Assembly: GCA_020850945.1 (NCBI GenBank)
Contig: JADZDR010000058.1
Coordinates: forward strand, 1-48,987
Length of the DNA: 48,987 nucleotides
Direction: 5' to 3'
Source of the DNA: Acidimicrobiia bacterium
Lineage (GTDB): Bacteria; Actinomycetota; Acidimicrobiia; UBA2766
Part shown: positions 38,655 through 46,748 of the stretch, one piece after another
Layout: the number at the start of each line of letters is the position of its first letter
How positions within the stretch are numbered: the stretch's first letter is position 1
Notes under the pieces: model-generated
The model's input: only the letters and a program-made list of their open reading frames with translations
What the model was told of the DNA's origin: nothing
Databases searched by the model: none
Made by a program: the position numbers and the translations under genes

Positions 38655-39589
38655 GCCGCGACCTGCCGGTCGAGGCCGTCGTCGAGAGAGACGCGTGCGG
38701 ACCAGCCGAGCTCACGTGCGGCCCGTGTCACGTCGGCATGCGTGCCCGGCGGATCGCCGGCCGCCGGCTCTTCGTGCACGACGTGGAGACGCCGCCCCGT
38801 CATCTGCTCGAGGCGTCGCAGGACATCGATGAGGCGCGTCGGCTGACCGTGGCCGAGGTTGTAGACGCCCCCTATCCGGCCGCGTGTCGCCGCGGCCAGG
38901 GTGCCGGCCACGGCATCGTCGACGAACGTGAAGTCGCGCCGCTGCCGCCCGGAGCCGAACACGCGCACCGGCGCCCCGCGGTGGATGGCGTCGACGAAGC
39001 GGGCGATGGCCATGTCGGGTCGTTGACCGGGGCCGTAGACGGTGAAGTAGCGGACGACGACTGTGTCGAGGTCGCCGCGGGTCGCCGCGTGGCGCACGAG
39101 GAGCTCACCGCCGAGCTTCGTGCGGCCGTAGGGAGAGACGGGGCACGTGCGGGTGGCCTCGGACATGAGTCCCGGCGCGTTGCCGTACACGGATGAGGAT
39201 GATGCGTAGACGAGGCGACGGGCGCCTGCCCGGCGCGCGGCGGCTGTGACGGTCCGTGTGATGGCGACATTGCTCTCGAGGTAACCGGGGCGGAGCTCCC
39301 CCCAGCTCGGGCGCACGCCGGGCAGGGCTGCGAGATGCACGACGACGGAGCCGCGGGGGATGAGACCGGCGAGGTCGTCCGTACCGACACGCCGCAAGTC
39401 GAGCTCCGTGAAGCGGGCTCCCCGGTTCGAGAGCTCCGCAACCCTCGCTCGTTGCACAACCCGGAGGTTCGGTCCCGTGCAGGCATCGACTGCCAGCACG
39501 CGGTGACCGGCCCGGAGCAGCGCCGCCGTGAGCCGCGAGCCCACGAAGCCCGCGGCCCCGGTCACGACGAACGTCCCGTCCGCCGTCAC
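38615..39589 (-). CDS. NAD-dependent epimerase/dehydratase (extended SDR)
   Basis: 324-aa nucleotide-sugar enzyme. FVVTGAAGFVGSRLTAALL is the NAD-binding motif, VVHLAALPGVRPSW follows, YASSSSVYG precedes the catalytic SPYGRTKLGGE (YxxxK), and VVRYFTVYGPGQRPDMAI is the family substrate segment. Probably UDP-glucose or UDP-glucuronate 4-epimerase-like. GTG 39589 overlaps the stop of the cupredoxin lipoprotein gene (GTGA), so it shares that gene's metal-box promoter. It overlaps gtrA tail-to-tail. Confidence 0.9.
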   Translation of the reverse strand: MTADGTFVVTGAAGFVGSRLTAALLRAGHRVLAVDACTGPNLRVVQRARVAELSNRGARFTELDLRRVGTDDLAGLIPRGSVVVHLAALPGVRPSWGELRPGYLESNVAITRTVTAAARRAGARRLVYASSSSVYGNAPGLMSEATRTCPVSPYGRTKLGGELLVRHAATRGDLDTVVVRYFTVYGPGQRPDMAIARFVDAIHRGAPVRVFGSGRQRRDFTFVDDAVAGTLAAATRGRIGGVYNLGHGQPTRLIDVLRRLEQMTGRRLHVVHEEPAAGDPPGTHADVTRAARELGWSARVSLDDGLDRQVAAQFALNTQRRETA

Positions 39590-40092
39590 TGCACCTCGAT
39601 CTCCATCTTCATTCCTTCGGCGAAGTGGTCCTCATGCTCTCCGTTCGCCTCTTCCTCGACGATGAAGCAGGCGAGTTGATAGGTGCCCGGGTGGAGCTCG
39701 AGGGCGAGTGGCTTCATGGCGCCGGGGCCGATGTTCACGACCTCGCCGAAGGCCCCCTCCTCGTCGGTCGCCCCGGCCTTCGTGACCGCGAGCTCGTGCA
39801 CCTCGCTGCCTTCGTTCTTGACCTCGAAGTAGACCTTGGGACCCTTCACGACTACGGGCTCGGCCGCGATGGACCACTCCTTCACAGTCACCTGCACGAT
39901 CCCGTCCGCGTCTCCTGCGGTGAACGACGGAGCGATGTCTCCTGTCTCGCCGGATGCCGTTGCGCTGCCGCTCGCCGAGCCGGATCCGTCTGTGATCTCC
40001 GTGACCGCGGGCTGTTCTTCCCCGCCACAGGCGGAGAAGAGGAGAACGCCCGCGAGGGCAGCCGTGCCGAGGAGTCGTAGGGGCCGTCTCAT
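39586..40092 (-). CDS. Cupredoxin-like lipoprotein
   Basis: 168-aa exported lipoprotein. Signal peptide LLGTAALAGVLLFSAC ends in a lipobox with Cys about 22. A Ser/Gly/Thr linker follows, then a cupredoxin-type domain (VTVKEWSIAAEPVVVKGPKV, EVHELAVTKAG, YQLACFIVEEEANGE, HFAEGMKMEIEV). His (VHEL), Cys (LACF), His (DHF) and Met (EGM) are in type-1 copper-site order, but with a long Cys-His loop. Related domains occur in EfeO-like iron proteins and small periplasmic cupredoxins. ATG 40092 has GGAAGG 6 bases upstream. Its promoter carries metal box 2, tying it to iron or metal supply. Confidence 0.8.
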   Translation of the reverse strand: MRRPLRLLGTAALAGVLLFSACGGEEQPAVTEITDGSGSASGSATASGETGDIAPSFTAGDADGIVQVTVKEWSIAAEPVVVKGPKVYFEVKNEGSEVHELAVTKAGATDEEGAFGEVVNIGPGAMKPLALELHPGTYQLACFIVEEEANGEHEDHFAEGMKMEIEVQ

Positions 40093-40150
40093 CTCGATCC
40101 TTCCCGGCCGGCCACCTTTCCGGCCATCAAGTTCGGGTGACTGACCTGAG

Positions 40151-40179
40151 AGGTTAGGGTACCCTAAAATACCAGTCAA
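40151..40179 (-). promoter_or_regulatory. Predicted promoter (TTGACT-17-TAACCT) of the cupredoxin-epimerase operon
   Basis: On the minus strand, TTGACT is at 40179-40174 and TAACCT at 40156-40151, 17 bases apart. Transcription would start near 40144, about 52 nt before the ATG. Metal box 2 fills most of the spacer and the start of the -10. Confidence 0.55.
40154..40167. promoter_or_regulatory. DtxR/IdeR-like metal box 2 (TTAGGGTACCCTAA)
   Basis: Perfect 14-bp palindrome, the best of the three boxes. It overlaps the -10 and the spacer of the promoter at 40151-40179, so a bound repressor would block polymerase. Assignment to a DtxR-family regulator is by sequence similarity only. Confidence 0.62.
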
Positions 40180-40198
40180 GTGCATGACCGCTGGGACC

Positions 40199-41566
40199 TC
40201 AATCCTCCACGGTGTTCGACTCCCATGCACGGCAGGCCTCGGCCCAGCGTTCGTGGTCGAACCCGTGCGGACCGGCACAGGCGGCTGCCGCGTAGCCCAT
40301 CGCCAGGGCATGGTGCGAGTTGTCGTGCACGAAGAGGCCCTGGCGGCCGAGTGTCCGCACGCGGTGCAGCCTCCCCGCCCACGCAAGCAGGTCACGGCGC
40401 CGCGCGAGCGTGGCGGGTGTGTAGACGGGGTACACGTCGGTGACGCGGCGTACCGTGGTCTCGACCGGATCCCCCGGGACCGGCAGTGCGAGGTCGACGA
40501 GCTCTGCGAGCGCCCGTGAGGTGACGACCGCGTCACGCGCCTTCCAGAGCGGCTCGTGCGGAGATGCGGGGATCTCGACGCAGAGGACGGTGCGGCCGCG
40601 GGGCACATCACTCCCGGAGTAGAGCTTCGGTTCGGACACGCGGCTCGTCACGAACGCGTCGGAGGCGACGTAGTGGGCATCCCACTCCGAGAACGTGCCG
40701 ACGTCGAACGCGAGGTACACGAGGAGCATGCCGCGTGCGGGCAGTGCCGCTTCGGCCGGGCCGGCCGGAGCGGTCGTGATCTCCCGCAGCGTGGAGAGCG
40801 GCAGGGTCGAAAGGAGGAGATCGCCTTCGACGGAGTCGTTCCCGTAGGCAGCACAGACCCCCGTCGCTGTGTCGGTGACGGCCGAGATCCGGGACGAGAA
40901 GCGGATGTCGGCACCCGCGGCGGCGGCGTCGTCGCAGAGCACCTCGCTGATGCGTCCGAAACCACCGCGGGGGTATGCGAAGTGGCTCGGCCCCGCGAAC
41001 ATTCCACGCGCAGCGCGTGCTGCGACTGCGGCGAGGGACGTGGCCGACACACGCCGCCGCGCCTGCTCGCCGTCCAACGTGCTCGGTTCCGTGCCCCAGA
41101 GCTTGCGGGCATACGGAAAGTAGAACTCCTCGCAGAGCGTGGGGCCGAAGCGCTGCCGGAGGACGTCGGCGTAGGAGGTCGCGCCAGGGTGTGGAGGCCG
41201 GAGCGGGTTGGTGAGCAGATCTCGCGCGAATGCCGCTGAGGTGCGCAAGGGCAGGGTGCGGAGCATCGACCCCGGTCGGAGCGGATACGCGATCCACCGG
41301 TCCCGGAGGCGGATGCGGCCGTGACGCGGGCGCCGTACTAGGTCGGGTCCGAGGAGCCGGCGCAGGTCCCCCATCACCCGCGTGTCGCACGTGGGATGCA
41401 GGCGATGGCTGCCGTAGTCCACCCGCATGCCTGCGAAATCGAAGCTCGCCGCGAGTCCTCCCACCCGGTCGGTGGCCTCGAGGAGTACGACGTCGTGACC
41501 TCGCATCGCGAGGCAGCGGGCCGCGGCGACGCCGGCCGGCCCGGCACCGGCGACGATCACGCGCAC
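40199..41566 (-). CDS. NAD(P)/FAD-dependent amine-oxidase-like oxidoreductase (protoporphyrinogen oxidase/UDP-galactopyranose mutase type)
   Basis: 455-aa flavoprotein. RVIVAGAGPAGVAAARCLA and LLEATDRVGGLAASFDFAG are the ADP-binding and GG motifs; VDYGSHRLHPTCDTRVMGDL is the next family block; FPYARKLWGTEPSTLDGEQA lies midway; FVHDNSHHALAMGYAAA closes the FAD site. The layout matches flavoproteins often found in polysaccharide or lipid-sugar clusters, and also protoporphyrinogen/phytoene-type oxidases; substrate undecided. GTG 41566. It ends 31 bases before metal box 2 but is read away from it. Confidence 0.8.
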   Translation of the reverse strand: MRVIVAGAGPAGVAAARCLAMRGHDVVLLEATDRVGGLAASFDFAGMRVDYGSHRLHPTCDTRVMGDLRRLLGPDLVRRPRHGRIRLRDRWIAYPLRPGSMLRTLPLRTSAAFARDLLTNPLRPPHPGATSYADVLRQRFGPTLCEEFYFPYARKLWGTEPSTLDGEQARRRVSATSLAAVAARAARGMFAGPSHFAYPRGGFGRISEVLCDDAAAAGADIRFSSRISAVTDTATGVCAAYGNDSVEGDLLLSTLPLSTLREITTAPAGPAEAALPARGMLLVYLAFDVGTFSEWDAHYVASDAFVTSRVSEPKLYSGSDVPRGRTVLCVEIPASPHEPLWKARDAVVTSRALAELVDLALPVPGDPVETTVRRVTDVYPVYTPATLARRRDLLAWAGRLHRVRTLGRQGLFVHDNSHHALAMGYAAAACAGPHGFDHERWAEACRAWESNTVED

Positions 41567-41628
41567 GGATCCGCCTCCCTGTCGGTGCCCTGCTGTTCCC
41601 GCACCTTCGCGGGTACCCTAGCCGCGCA

Positions 41629-42327
41629 ATGCCTGCAGCCCTGTCCCGGCGCACACGTCCCGGCCGCCACGTCGAGGCCGAGCTCACCGACCTCGGTTAC
41701 ATCGGGATCGTCGGTGTCGACGAGGTGGGTCGCGGGGCGTGGGCAGGGCCGGTCAGTGCGGGCGTCGCCCTCTGGACACCTCAGGACCGCACGCAGGGGG
41801 TCAGGGACTCCAAGCTCCTCCCCCCCGAGGCGAGGGCTGCGGTTGCGACCCGCCTTGCCGCCCGCGTACCGCACGGGGTCGGCCACGCCTGGCCGGCGGA
41901 GATCGACCAGCTCGGTATGACATCCGCTCTGCGCCTCGCCGTGATGCGGGCACTTGCCGCGCTCGAACGGGACCACGGAGCGGTCCCGGACGCCGCGGTG
42001 ATGGACGGCAGCTACGACTTCCTCGCCGGCGTTTGCCCGGCACGCTGCCTGCCCAAGGCGGATCTGCGCTGCCGGTCGGTGGCGACGGCGAGTGTCCTCG
42101 CCAAGGTGGTGCGGGATCGCATGATGGTCGAGCTCGCCGCGTCCCATCCCGCATACGACTTCGCATCGAACAAGGGGTACCCGAGCCCGCAGCACCGGCA
42201 CGCGCTGGCCTTGCACGGCCCGACGGAGATCCACCGGAGGTCGTGGGCGCCGATGCGTGCTCTCCTCGGCCGGGGCGAGTACCCGCGGGGGGCGCTCGTG
42301 GACGATCGGCAGCCCTCGCTCTTCTGA
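41629..42327 (+). CDS. rnhB: Ribonuclease HII
   Basis: 232-aa endonuclease removing RNA from RNA-DNA hybrids and misincorporated ribonucleotides. Active-site motif GVDEVGRGAWAGPVSAG supplies Asp and Glu; DSKLLPPEAR, VATASVLAKVVRDRMM and FASNKGYPSPQH are conserved type 2 RNase H segments, with a further catalytic Asp in VMDGSYDFL. ATG 41629 has no SD; TACCCT at 41614-41619 may be the -10 of a near-leaderless mRNA. Divergent from the FAD enzyme by 62 bases. Confidence 0.95.
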   Translation: MPAALSRRTRPGRHVEAELTDLGYIGIVGVDEVGRGAWAGPVSAGVALWTPQDRTQGVRDSKLLPPEARAAVATRLAARVPHGVGHAWPAEIDQLGMTSALRLAVMRALAALERDHGAVPDAAVMDGSYDFLAGVCPARCLPKADLRCRSVATASVLAKVVRDRMMVELAASHPAYDFASNKGYPSPQHRHALALHGPTEIHRRSWAPMRALLGRGEYPRGALVDDRQPSLF

Positions 42328-42385
42328 AGGTGCGAGGCACGGCCGTGTCGAAACTCCACTGTGGCGACCACGGGGAGGAAGCGGT

Positions 42386-42559
42386 ATGAGGCAGTTCATG
42401 AGGACTCGCAGGCTCGAAGCCGAGCTCGAGAACGTCGCGCCCCGCATCCGGCCGAGCGATCTGCCCCGTCTCCGTCCCCTCCCGCAGGCACAGGTGCCGC
42501 CGTCGGGATCTTCGCTCTCGTCGGCCGCGGCGACCGGTCCGTCCGTCACGGGGAGCTGA
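42386..42559 (+). CDS. Small basic protein of 57 aa, unknown
   Basis: ATG 42386 has a strong SD, GGGAGGAA at 42372-42379, 6 bases upstream. Sequence begins MRQFMRTRRLEAELENVAPR, then a proline-rich region (SDLPRLRPLPQAQVPP) and a Ser/Ala/Thr tail. No family recognised. It lies 58 bases after rnhB in the same direction and its end is 5 bases from the converging ABC ATPase stop. The SD and its place in an otherwise empty gap are the main support. Confidence 0.55.
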   Translation: MRQFMRTRRLEAELENVAPRIRPSDLPRLRPLPQAQVPPSGSSLSSAAATGPSVTGS

Positions 42560-42564
42560 GGCAT

Positions 42565-43647
42565 CTAGCCCTCACGCGCGAACACGTCTTCCGGATCCAC
42601 CTCGAACTCGACGCTGACGCGTGCGCCGGGGGTGATCGTGCGGTCGACTCCGAGACGGGCGCGCAGGACGGGGGTTGACCCGTCGTCGGACACAGCGCCG
42701 GCGCGGATGCTCACCACCTCGTCGTGCCCGTAGAACTCGCGGTCGACGACGACCAGGTCGCTCCCCTCGTCGTGGGCCACGCGCACGGCTTCGGGCCGTA
42801 GGGCGACGATGACGTCTCCCTCCGCCACCTGGCCGCGCAGGTGTGTGACGCCGAACGGGGTCTTCACGACCGTGTCCTCGACGACACCTTCGACAAGGGT
42901 TGCCTCGGCGATGAAAGACGCCACGAACGGATCGACGGGCTTCTCGTACAGGTTCTCCGGCGTGCCGACCTGGACGACGCGGCCCTCCCGCATGACAGCC
43001 ACTCGATCCGCGATCGAGAGCGCCTCGTCCTGCGAGTGCGTGACAAAGATCGCCGTCGCCTCGGCTGCACGCAGGATCTGCTGCACGTCAGCGCGCACCC
43101 GCTGACGCAGCGTGGAGTCGAGGTTCGAGAACGGTTCGTCGAGGAGGATCACGTCCGGGTCGGGCGCGAGAGCGCGGGCGAGGGCGACTCGCTGCTGCTG
43201 GCCTCCGGAGAGCTCCCGCGGACGTCGCCGTTCGAGACCGGTGAGGCCGACGAGCTCAGCGAGTGCCCCGACGCGTTCATCACGCGCGCGCCGCTCGAGC
43301 CCGAATCCGATGTTGCCCGCCACGTCGAGGTGCGGGAAGAGTGCGTAGTCCTGGAACACCATGCCGACCCGGCGCTTCTCGGGGGGGACATGGACCTGTG
43401 CCGTCTCGACGGTCCGCCCGGCAAGGGCGATGTGGCCCGTGTCGACCCTCTCGAAACCCGCGACGAGACGCAACGTGGTTGTCTTGCCGCAGCCGCTCGG
43501 GCCGAGCAGGGCGAGGATCTCGCCGGCCTTCACGGCGAGTGTGATGTCGTCGACGGCGGCGTGAAGGGACGCGTGGGCGGTGGAGGAGCCGCGGGGGAAC
43601 CGCTTCGTCACGCTCTCCACCTCGACCTGCAGCACGTCATCTCGCAC
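42565..43647 (-). CDS. fbpC: Fe3+ ABC transporter ATP-binding protein (FbpC-like)
   Basis: 360-aa ATPase of a type I importer. Walker [18 protein letters not shown]-loop [11 protein letters not shown], signature [16 protein letters not shown], Walker [13 protein letters not shown], and H-loop [10 protein letters not shown]. The C-terminal TOBE-like domain ([15 protein letters not shown]) fits the FbpC/PotA/CysA group. Start overlaps the permease gene by 11 bases. Powers import of Fe3+ by the two genes upstream. Confidence 0.92.
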   Translation of the reverse strand: MRDDVLQVEVESVTKRFPRGSSTAHASLHAAVDDITLAVKAGEILALLGPSGCGKTTTLRLVAGFERVDTGHIALAGRTVETAQVHVPPEKRRVGMVFQDYALFPHLDVAGNIGFGLERRARDERVGALAELVGLTGLERRRPRELSGGQQQRVALARALAPDPDVILLDEPFSNLDSTLRQRVRADVQQILRAAEATAIFVTHSQDEALSIADRVAVMREGRVVQVGTPENLYEKPVDPFVASFIAEATLVEGVVEDTVVKTPFGVTHLRGQVAEGDVIVALRPEAVRVAHDEGSDLVVVDREFYGHDEVVSIRAGAVSDDGSTPVLRARLGVDRTITPGARVSVEFEVDPEDVFAREG

Positions 43648-45274
43648 GGTGCCACTCCGGAATCGCCACCACCGCCATGGGCAGGGATGCGACGAGGATC
43701 AGGACGAGCCCGGCGATTCCCGCCTTCGTGTAGAAGCCGTCGACCGCCGGTTCCCATACGCGGATCGCGAGCGTGTCGAAGCCGATCGGCCGCAAGAGCA
43801 GCGTCACCGGCAGTTCCTTCATGACGTTCAGGAACACGAGGGCGGCTCCGGCGACGAGCCCGCGCAGGAGGAGGGGCAGAGTTACCGTGAAGAGGGTCTT
43901 CGACCACGTGCGGCCGAGCCCGCGCGATGCCTCTTCGAGGTGCGGGTTCATCCGGCCGAGAGCCGCCTGGGTCGCACCCAGCGCCTGCGGGAGGAAATGG
44001 AGGCAGAGCGCCACCACGAGGACGTAGATCGTCTGGTACATGGCAGGCAGCCACGCGATCGTGACGGCGACGAAGGCGAGGGCGATGACGAGGCCGGGAA
44101 GACCGTGCGAAGCCCACGTGAGGTTCTCGAGGGTCGAGGCGAACCTGCCGGGGTGTCGCACGACGACGATCGCGACGGGAAGGACCGCGGCGACGGCGAG
44201 TACGGCCACGACGAGGGAGAGGCCGAGCGAGCTCGTGGTGGCACCGAGAAGCTCGGTGCCGAAGCCGGAGCCGAGCGGGTTGCCGCGGGCGAGGCCCGTG
44301 GCCGTCCACCAGAGGAGGACGAACGCCGTCACGCCGACGGATGCGAGCATGACGAGCGCGGCCGCTCCCGCCGCGGGCCAGCGCCAGATCCCGATGCGGG
44401 TCGGGTCGCGGTGGCGGCGCGCGCCCGGGGCCGTGGACTCGAGGCGGAGAGGACCGCGGACGCGGATCTGGACGGCGACGACCACGAGCGTGATGAGGAC
44501 GAGGACGAGCGCGAGGGCGGCCGCGGTCGATCTGTCACCGAACTCGTACTGGTCGTAGATCACACGCGTGAACGTGTCGAAGCGCATGATCGACGGTACG
44601 CCGAAGTCCGAGAGCGTGTAGAGGCTCACCATGAGGGCTCCGGCTGTGATCGCGGGCTTCGCCTGGGGGAGGGCAACCCGGCGCCAGAGCCGGGTCGGGG
44701 ACACACCGAGGCTGCGGGCGGCATCTTCCACGGACGGGTCCTGGTCGCGGAGCGCGGCGAGCGTCGGGAGAAGGACGTAGGGGTAGGTGAACAGGCTGAG
44801 GGCGGCCCACGATCCCACGAAGCCGGTCAGGTCGGGGATGCGGTCGGCGCCGAGGAGGTCCCGCAGCATGCCCGTGGGGCCGAACGCGGACAGGAAGGCG
44901 AAGGCGCCGACGAAGGACGGGATGACGAGGGGGAGGTTGAGGCCGACGGTGAGGAACCCGCGGCCGGGCACGTCCGTGCGGGTGAGGACCAAGGCGAGCG
45001 GGATCGCGATGACGAGAGTCGTGGCGGTGACAGCAGCCGCGAGCCCCACGCTGCGCGCTGTCAGCTCGAGTGTGCGTGTGGACACCAGCGTCGACCACGC
45101 GTTCCTGTCGCCGGAGAGGGCGGTGATCGCGAGGACGGCTGCGGGGAGGACGGAGCCGACAGCCACGGCTGTGGCCGGGAGCCAGACGGCAACGGGGATG
45201 CGCGTCCCGGCCGGCAGGATCCGTCCCATGCCACGTCGCCGGCCGGGAAGGGCAATGGCGACCGGCTCCACCAT
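43637..45274 (-). CDS. fbpB: Fe3+ ABC transporter permease, two fused halves (FbpB-like)
   Basis: 545-aa inner-membrane permease with about 12 TMs in two homologous halves. Each half has an EAA loop that docks the ATPase: EDAARSLGVSPTRLWRRVAL in the first and EEASRGLGRTWSKTLFTVTL in the second. SLYTLSDFGVPSIMRFDTFT is typical of FbpB. ATG 45274 overlaps the stop of the binding-protein gene in a TGATG junction. The double-length form is the usual one for FbpB. Confidence 0.93.
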   Translation of the reverse strand: MVEPVAIALPGRRRGMGRILPAGTRIPVAVWLPATAVAVGSVLPAAVLAITALSGDRNAWSTLVSTRTLELTARSVGLAAAVTATTLVIAIPLALVLTRTDVPGRGFLTVGLNLPLVIPSFVGAFAFLSAFGPTGMLRDLLGADRIPDLTGFVGSWAALSLFTYPYVLLPTLAALRDQDPSVEDAARSLGVSPTRLWRRVALPQAKPAITAGALMVSLYTLSDFGVPSIMRFDTFTRVIYDQYEFGDRSTAAALALVLVLITLVVVAVQIRVRGPLRLESTAPGARRHRDPTRIGIWRWPAAGAAALVMLASVGVTAFVLLWWTATGLARGNPLGSGFGTELLGATTSSLGLSLVVAVLAVAAVLPVAIVVVRHPGRFASTLENLTWASHGLPGLVIALAFVAVTIAWLPAMYQTIYVLVVALCLHFLPQALGATQAALGRMNPHLEEASRGLGRTWSKTLFTVTLPLLLRGLVAGAALVFLNVMKELPVTLLLRPIGFDTLAIRVWEPAVDGFYTKAGIAGLVLILVASLPMAVVAIPEWHRAR

Positions 45275-46299
45275 CAGAGCAGCCCGACGCTCTCGAGGAG
45301 GGCGACCGTGTCGGGCAGTTCGGCACCGAGCGCGGAGAGGTCCGGCTGTTCGCCGGTCACGTCCGCCAGGGGTGGGCTGTCCTCCGGGGGCGAGATCCCG
45401 GAGACGAGGGCATACTCGCCTGTCTCCTCGACGAAGTACTCCTGCGACGCGTCCGACAGGAGGAACTCCACGAAGCGCAGGGCGTCCTCCGAGGCCTTGC
45501 CCTCGGCGACCACGCCGACTCCCGACGCGTTGACGAGGGCTCCCGGATCCCCCTTGGTGAGGAAGTGGTTCTCGACGGGGACCTCACCCTGCTCGCGTCG
45601 CACCGTGTGGAGGTAATAGTTGTTGACGAGGCCGAGCTCGACCTCGTTGCGGGCGACCGCCTCGACGATCGTGAGATTGTTGGGATAGGACTGGACGTCG
45701 TTGGCGACCATGCCCTCGAGCCATTGCCGTGTCGCCTCCTCGCCCTCCTCCAGGGTCATCGCTGATACGAACGCCTGGAACGAGGCGTTGCGCGGTGCGA
45801 TGGCGACCTTGCCCTGCCAGCGAGGTGCCGTGAGGTCGAACACGCTCGAGGGAACCTCACCCGCGGGCACGGAATCCGTGTTGAACGCGACGACGCGGGC
45901 CCGTCCCGACGTGCCCACCCAGCCGCCGTCGTCCGCGCGGAACTCCGCCGGCACCCTGTCGAGGGCCGTGTCGGGTAGGGCGGTGAGCATACCGGCGGCG
46001 TCGACGATGCCGAGGGTACCGGCATCCTGAGAAAAGAAGACCTCGGCCTGCGTCCGGTCACCCTCCTCGACGAGGGCGTTCGCGAGAGCGGTCGAGTCCC
46101 CGTACCTGACCTGGATCCTTATCCCGGTCTCGGTGTGGAAACGCTCGAGCAGTGGTCCGACGAGCTCCCGGTTGCGGCCCGAGTACACGACGAGCGTGTC
46201 GGTGGACCCGCCGCACGCCGCGATTGCCGTCCCGACGAGGACGAGGCAGACCAGGGTGGCCAGCCGCGTGCGCCCCTGTCCGTGCGGCCGCTCATGCAT
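45274..46299 (-). CDS. fbpA: Fe3+ ABC transporter substrate-binding lipoprotein (FbpA/FutA-like)
   Basis: 341-aa lipoprotein. Signal peptide LATLVCLVLVGTAIAAC ends in a lipobox Cys. TLVVYSGRNRELVGPLLERF is the first domain strand-loop of Fe3+ binding proteins; VQSYPNNLTIVEAVARNEVE is the hinge region; LGLVNNYYLHTVRREQG carries the Tyr-Tyr pair used to bind Fe3+. ATG 46299 has GGGAG about 9 bases upstream. The promoter holds metal box 3, consistent with iron-starvation induction. Confidence 0.93.
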   Translation of the reverse strand: MHERPHGQGRTRLATLVCLVLVGTAIAACGGSTDTLVVYSGRNRELVGPLLERFHTETGIRIQVRYGDSTALANALVEEGDRTQAEVFFSQDAGTLGIVDAAGMLTALPDTALDRVPAEFRADDGGWVGTSGRARVVAFNTDSVPAGEVPSSVFDLTAPRWQGKVAIAPRNASFQAFVSAMTLEEGEEATRQWLEGMVANDVQSYPNNLTIVEAVARNEVELGLVNNYYLHTVRREQGEVPVENHFLTKGDPGALVNASGVGVVAEGKASEDALRFVEFLLSDASQEYFVEETGEYALVSGISPPEDSPPLADVTGEQPDLSALGAELPDTVALLESVGLL

Positions 46300-46339
46300 G
46301 TGGGCAACTCCCTCTCGGCATCGGGTATCCGTCAGTCGC

Positions 46340-46370
46340 ATATTAGGGCACCCTAACCCTAGCTTGCCAA
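46340..46370 (-). promoter_or_regulatory. Predicted fbp operon promoter (TTGGCA-19-TAATAT)
   Basis: On the minus strand, TTGGCA at 46370-46365 and TAATAT at 46345-46340. The 19-base spacing is long, but the -10 is a near-consensus match. The -10 starts inside the end of metal box 3. Confidence 0.45.
46343..46356. promoter_or_regulatory. DtxR/IdeR-like metal box 3 (TTAGGGCACCCTAA)
   Basis: Thirteen-base-perfect palindrome of the TTAGGnnnnCCTAA type followed directly by CCCTAG, which extends it toward the 19-bp DtxR/IdeR box. Overlaps the fbp promoter. Because it precedes an Fe3+ importer, this site anchors the interpretation of boxes 1 and 2. Confidence 0.65.
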
Positions 46371-46437
46371 GGTGATCACGGACCGACTGGGGGACAGGGC
46401 TTTGGGTGTGGAGCGACCGCCTGGCACACTTCCCGGC

Positions 46438-46746
46438 ATGGGTCAGATCATCAACGCCGAAACACGCGCAGTCGACAACGACGACGTGCGGCAGTTCTTC
46501 ATGGACCGCGGCCTGACCGGCCAAGGGCTCGTCGCGTATCGCAGCGTCGCAGACGCCACGTCGTCGCGGCCCGCGGATCGACTCGCCCGCGATCTCTTCG
46601 GGATCGACGGCGTGAGAGCCGTGTTCCTCTACGGCAACGTCCTGTCCGTCACGAAGGCGGACACGGCTCGATGGGACGATATCGTCCCCCGGATCGAGAG
46701 CCTCGTCCGCAACCTCTTCATCTCCTACGACGTGAACAGGGTGTAA
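46438..46746 (+). CDS. Standalone Nfu/NifU N-terminal-domain protein
   Basis: 102-aa protein whose second half matches the Nfu_N domain: ADRLARDLFGIDGVRAVFL, GNVLSVTKADTARWDDIVPR. The C-terminal CxxC scaffold domain of full Nfu is absent, so it cannot assemble an Fe-S cluster by itself and may act as a partner or adaptor. ATG 46438 is probably leaderless: CACACT (46425-46430) ends 7 bases upstream, with TTGGGT 17 bases before. Divergent from fbpA, sharing the region with metal box 3. Two bases separate its stop from the next start. Confidence 0.78.
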   Translation: MGQIINAETRAVDNDDVRQFFMDRGLTGQGLVAYRSVADATSSRPADRLARDLFGIDGVRAVFLYGNVLSVTKADTARWDDIVPRIESLVRNLFISYDVNRV

Positions 46747-46748
46747 CC

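Noticed and set aside
41611-41620. GGGTACCCTA before rnhB as a metal box
   Set aside because: Only the GGGTACCC core and right arm match; the left TTA is missing. It is better explained as the -10 region of rnhB.
43580-45616. 678-codon plus-strand frame over the iron permease
   Set aside because: Glu/Arg/Asp/Gly-rich shadow of a hydrophobic permease on the other strand.
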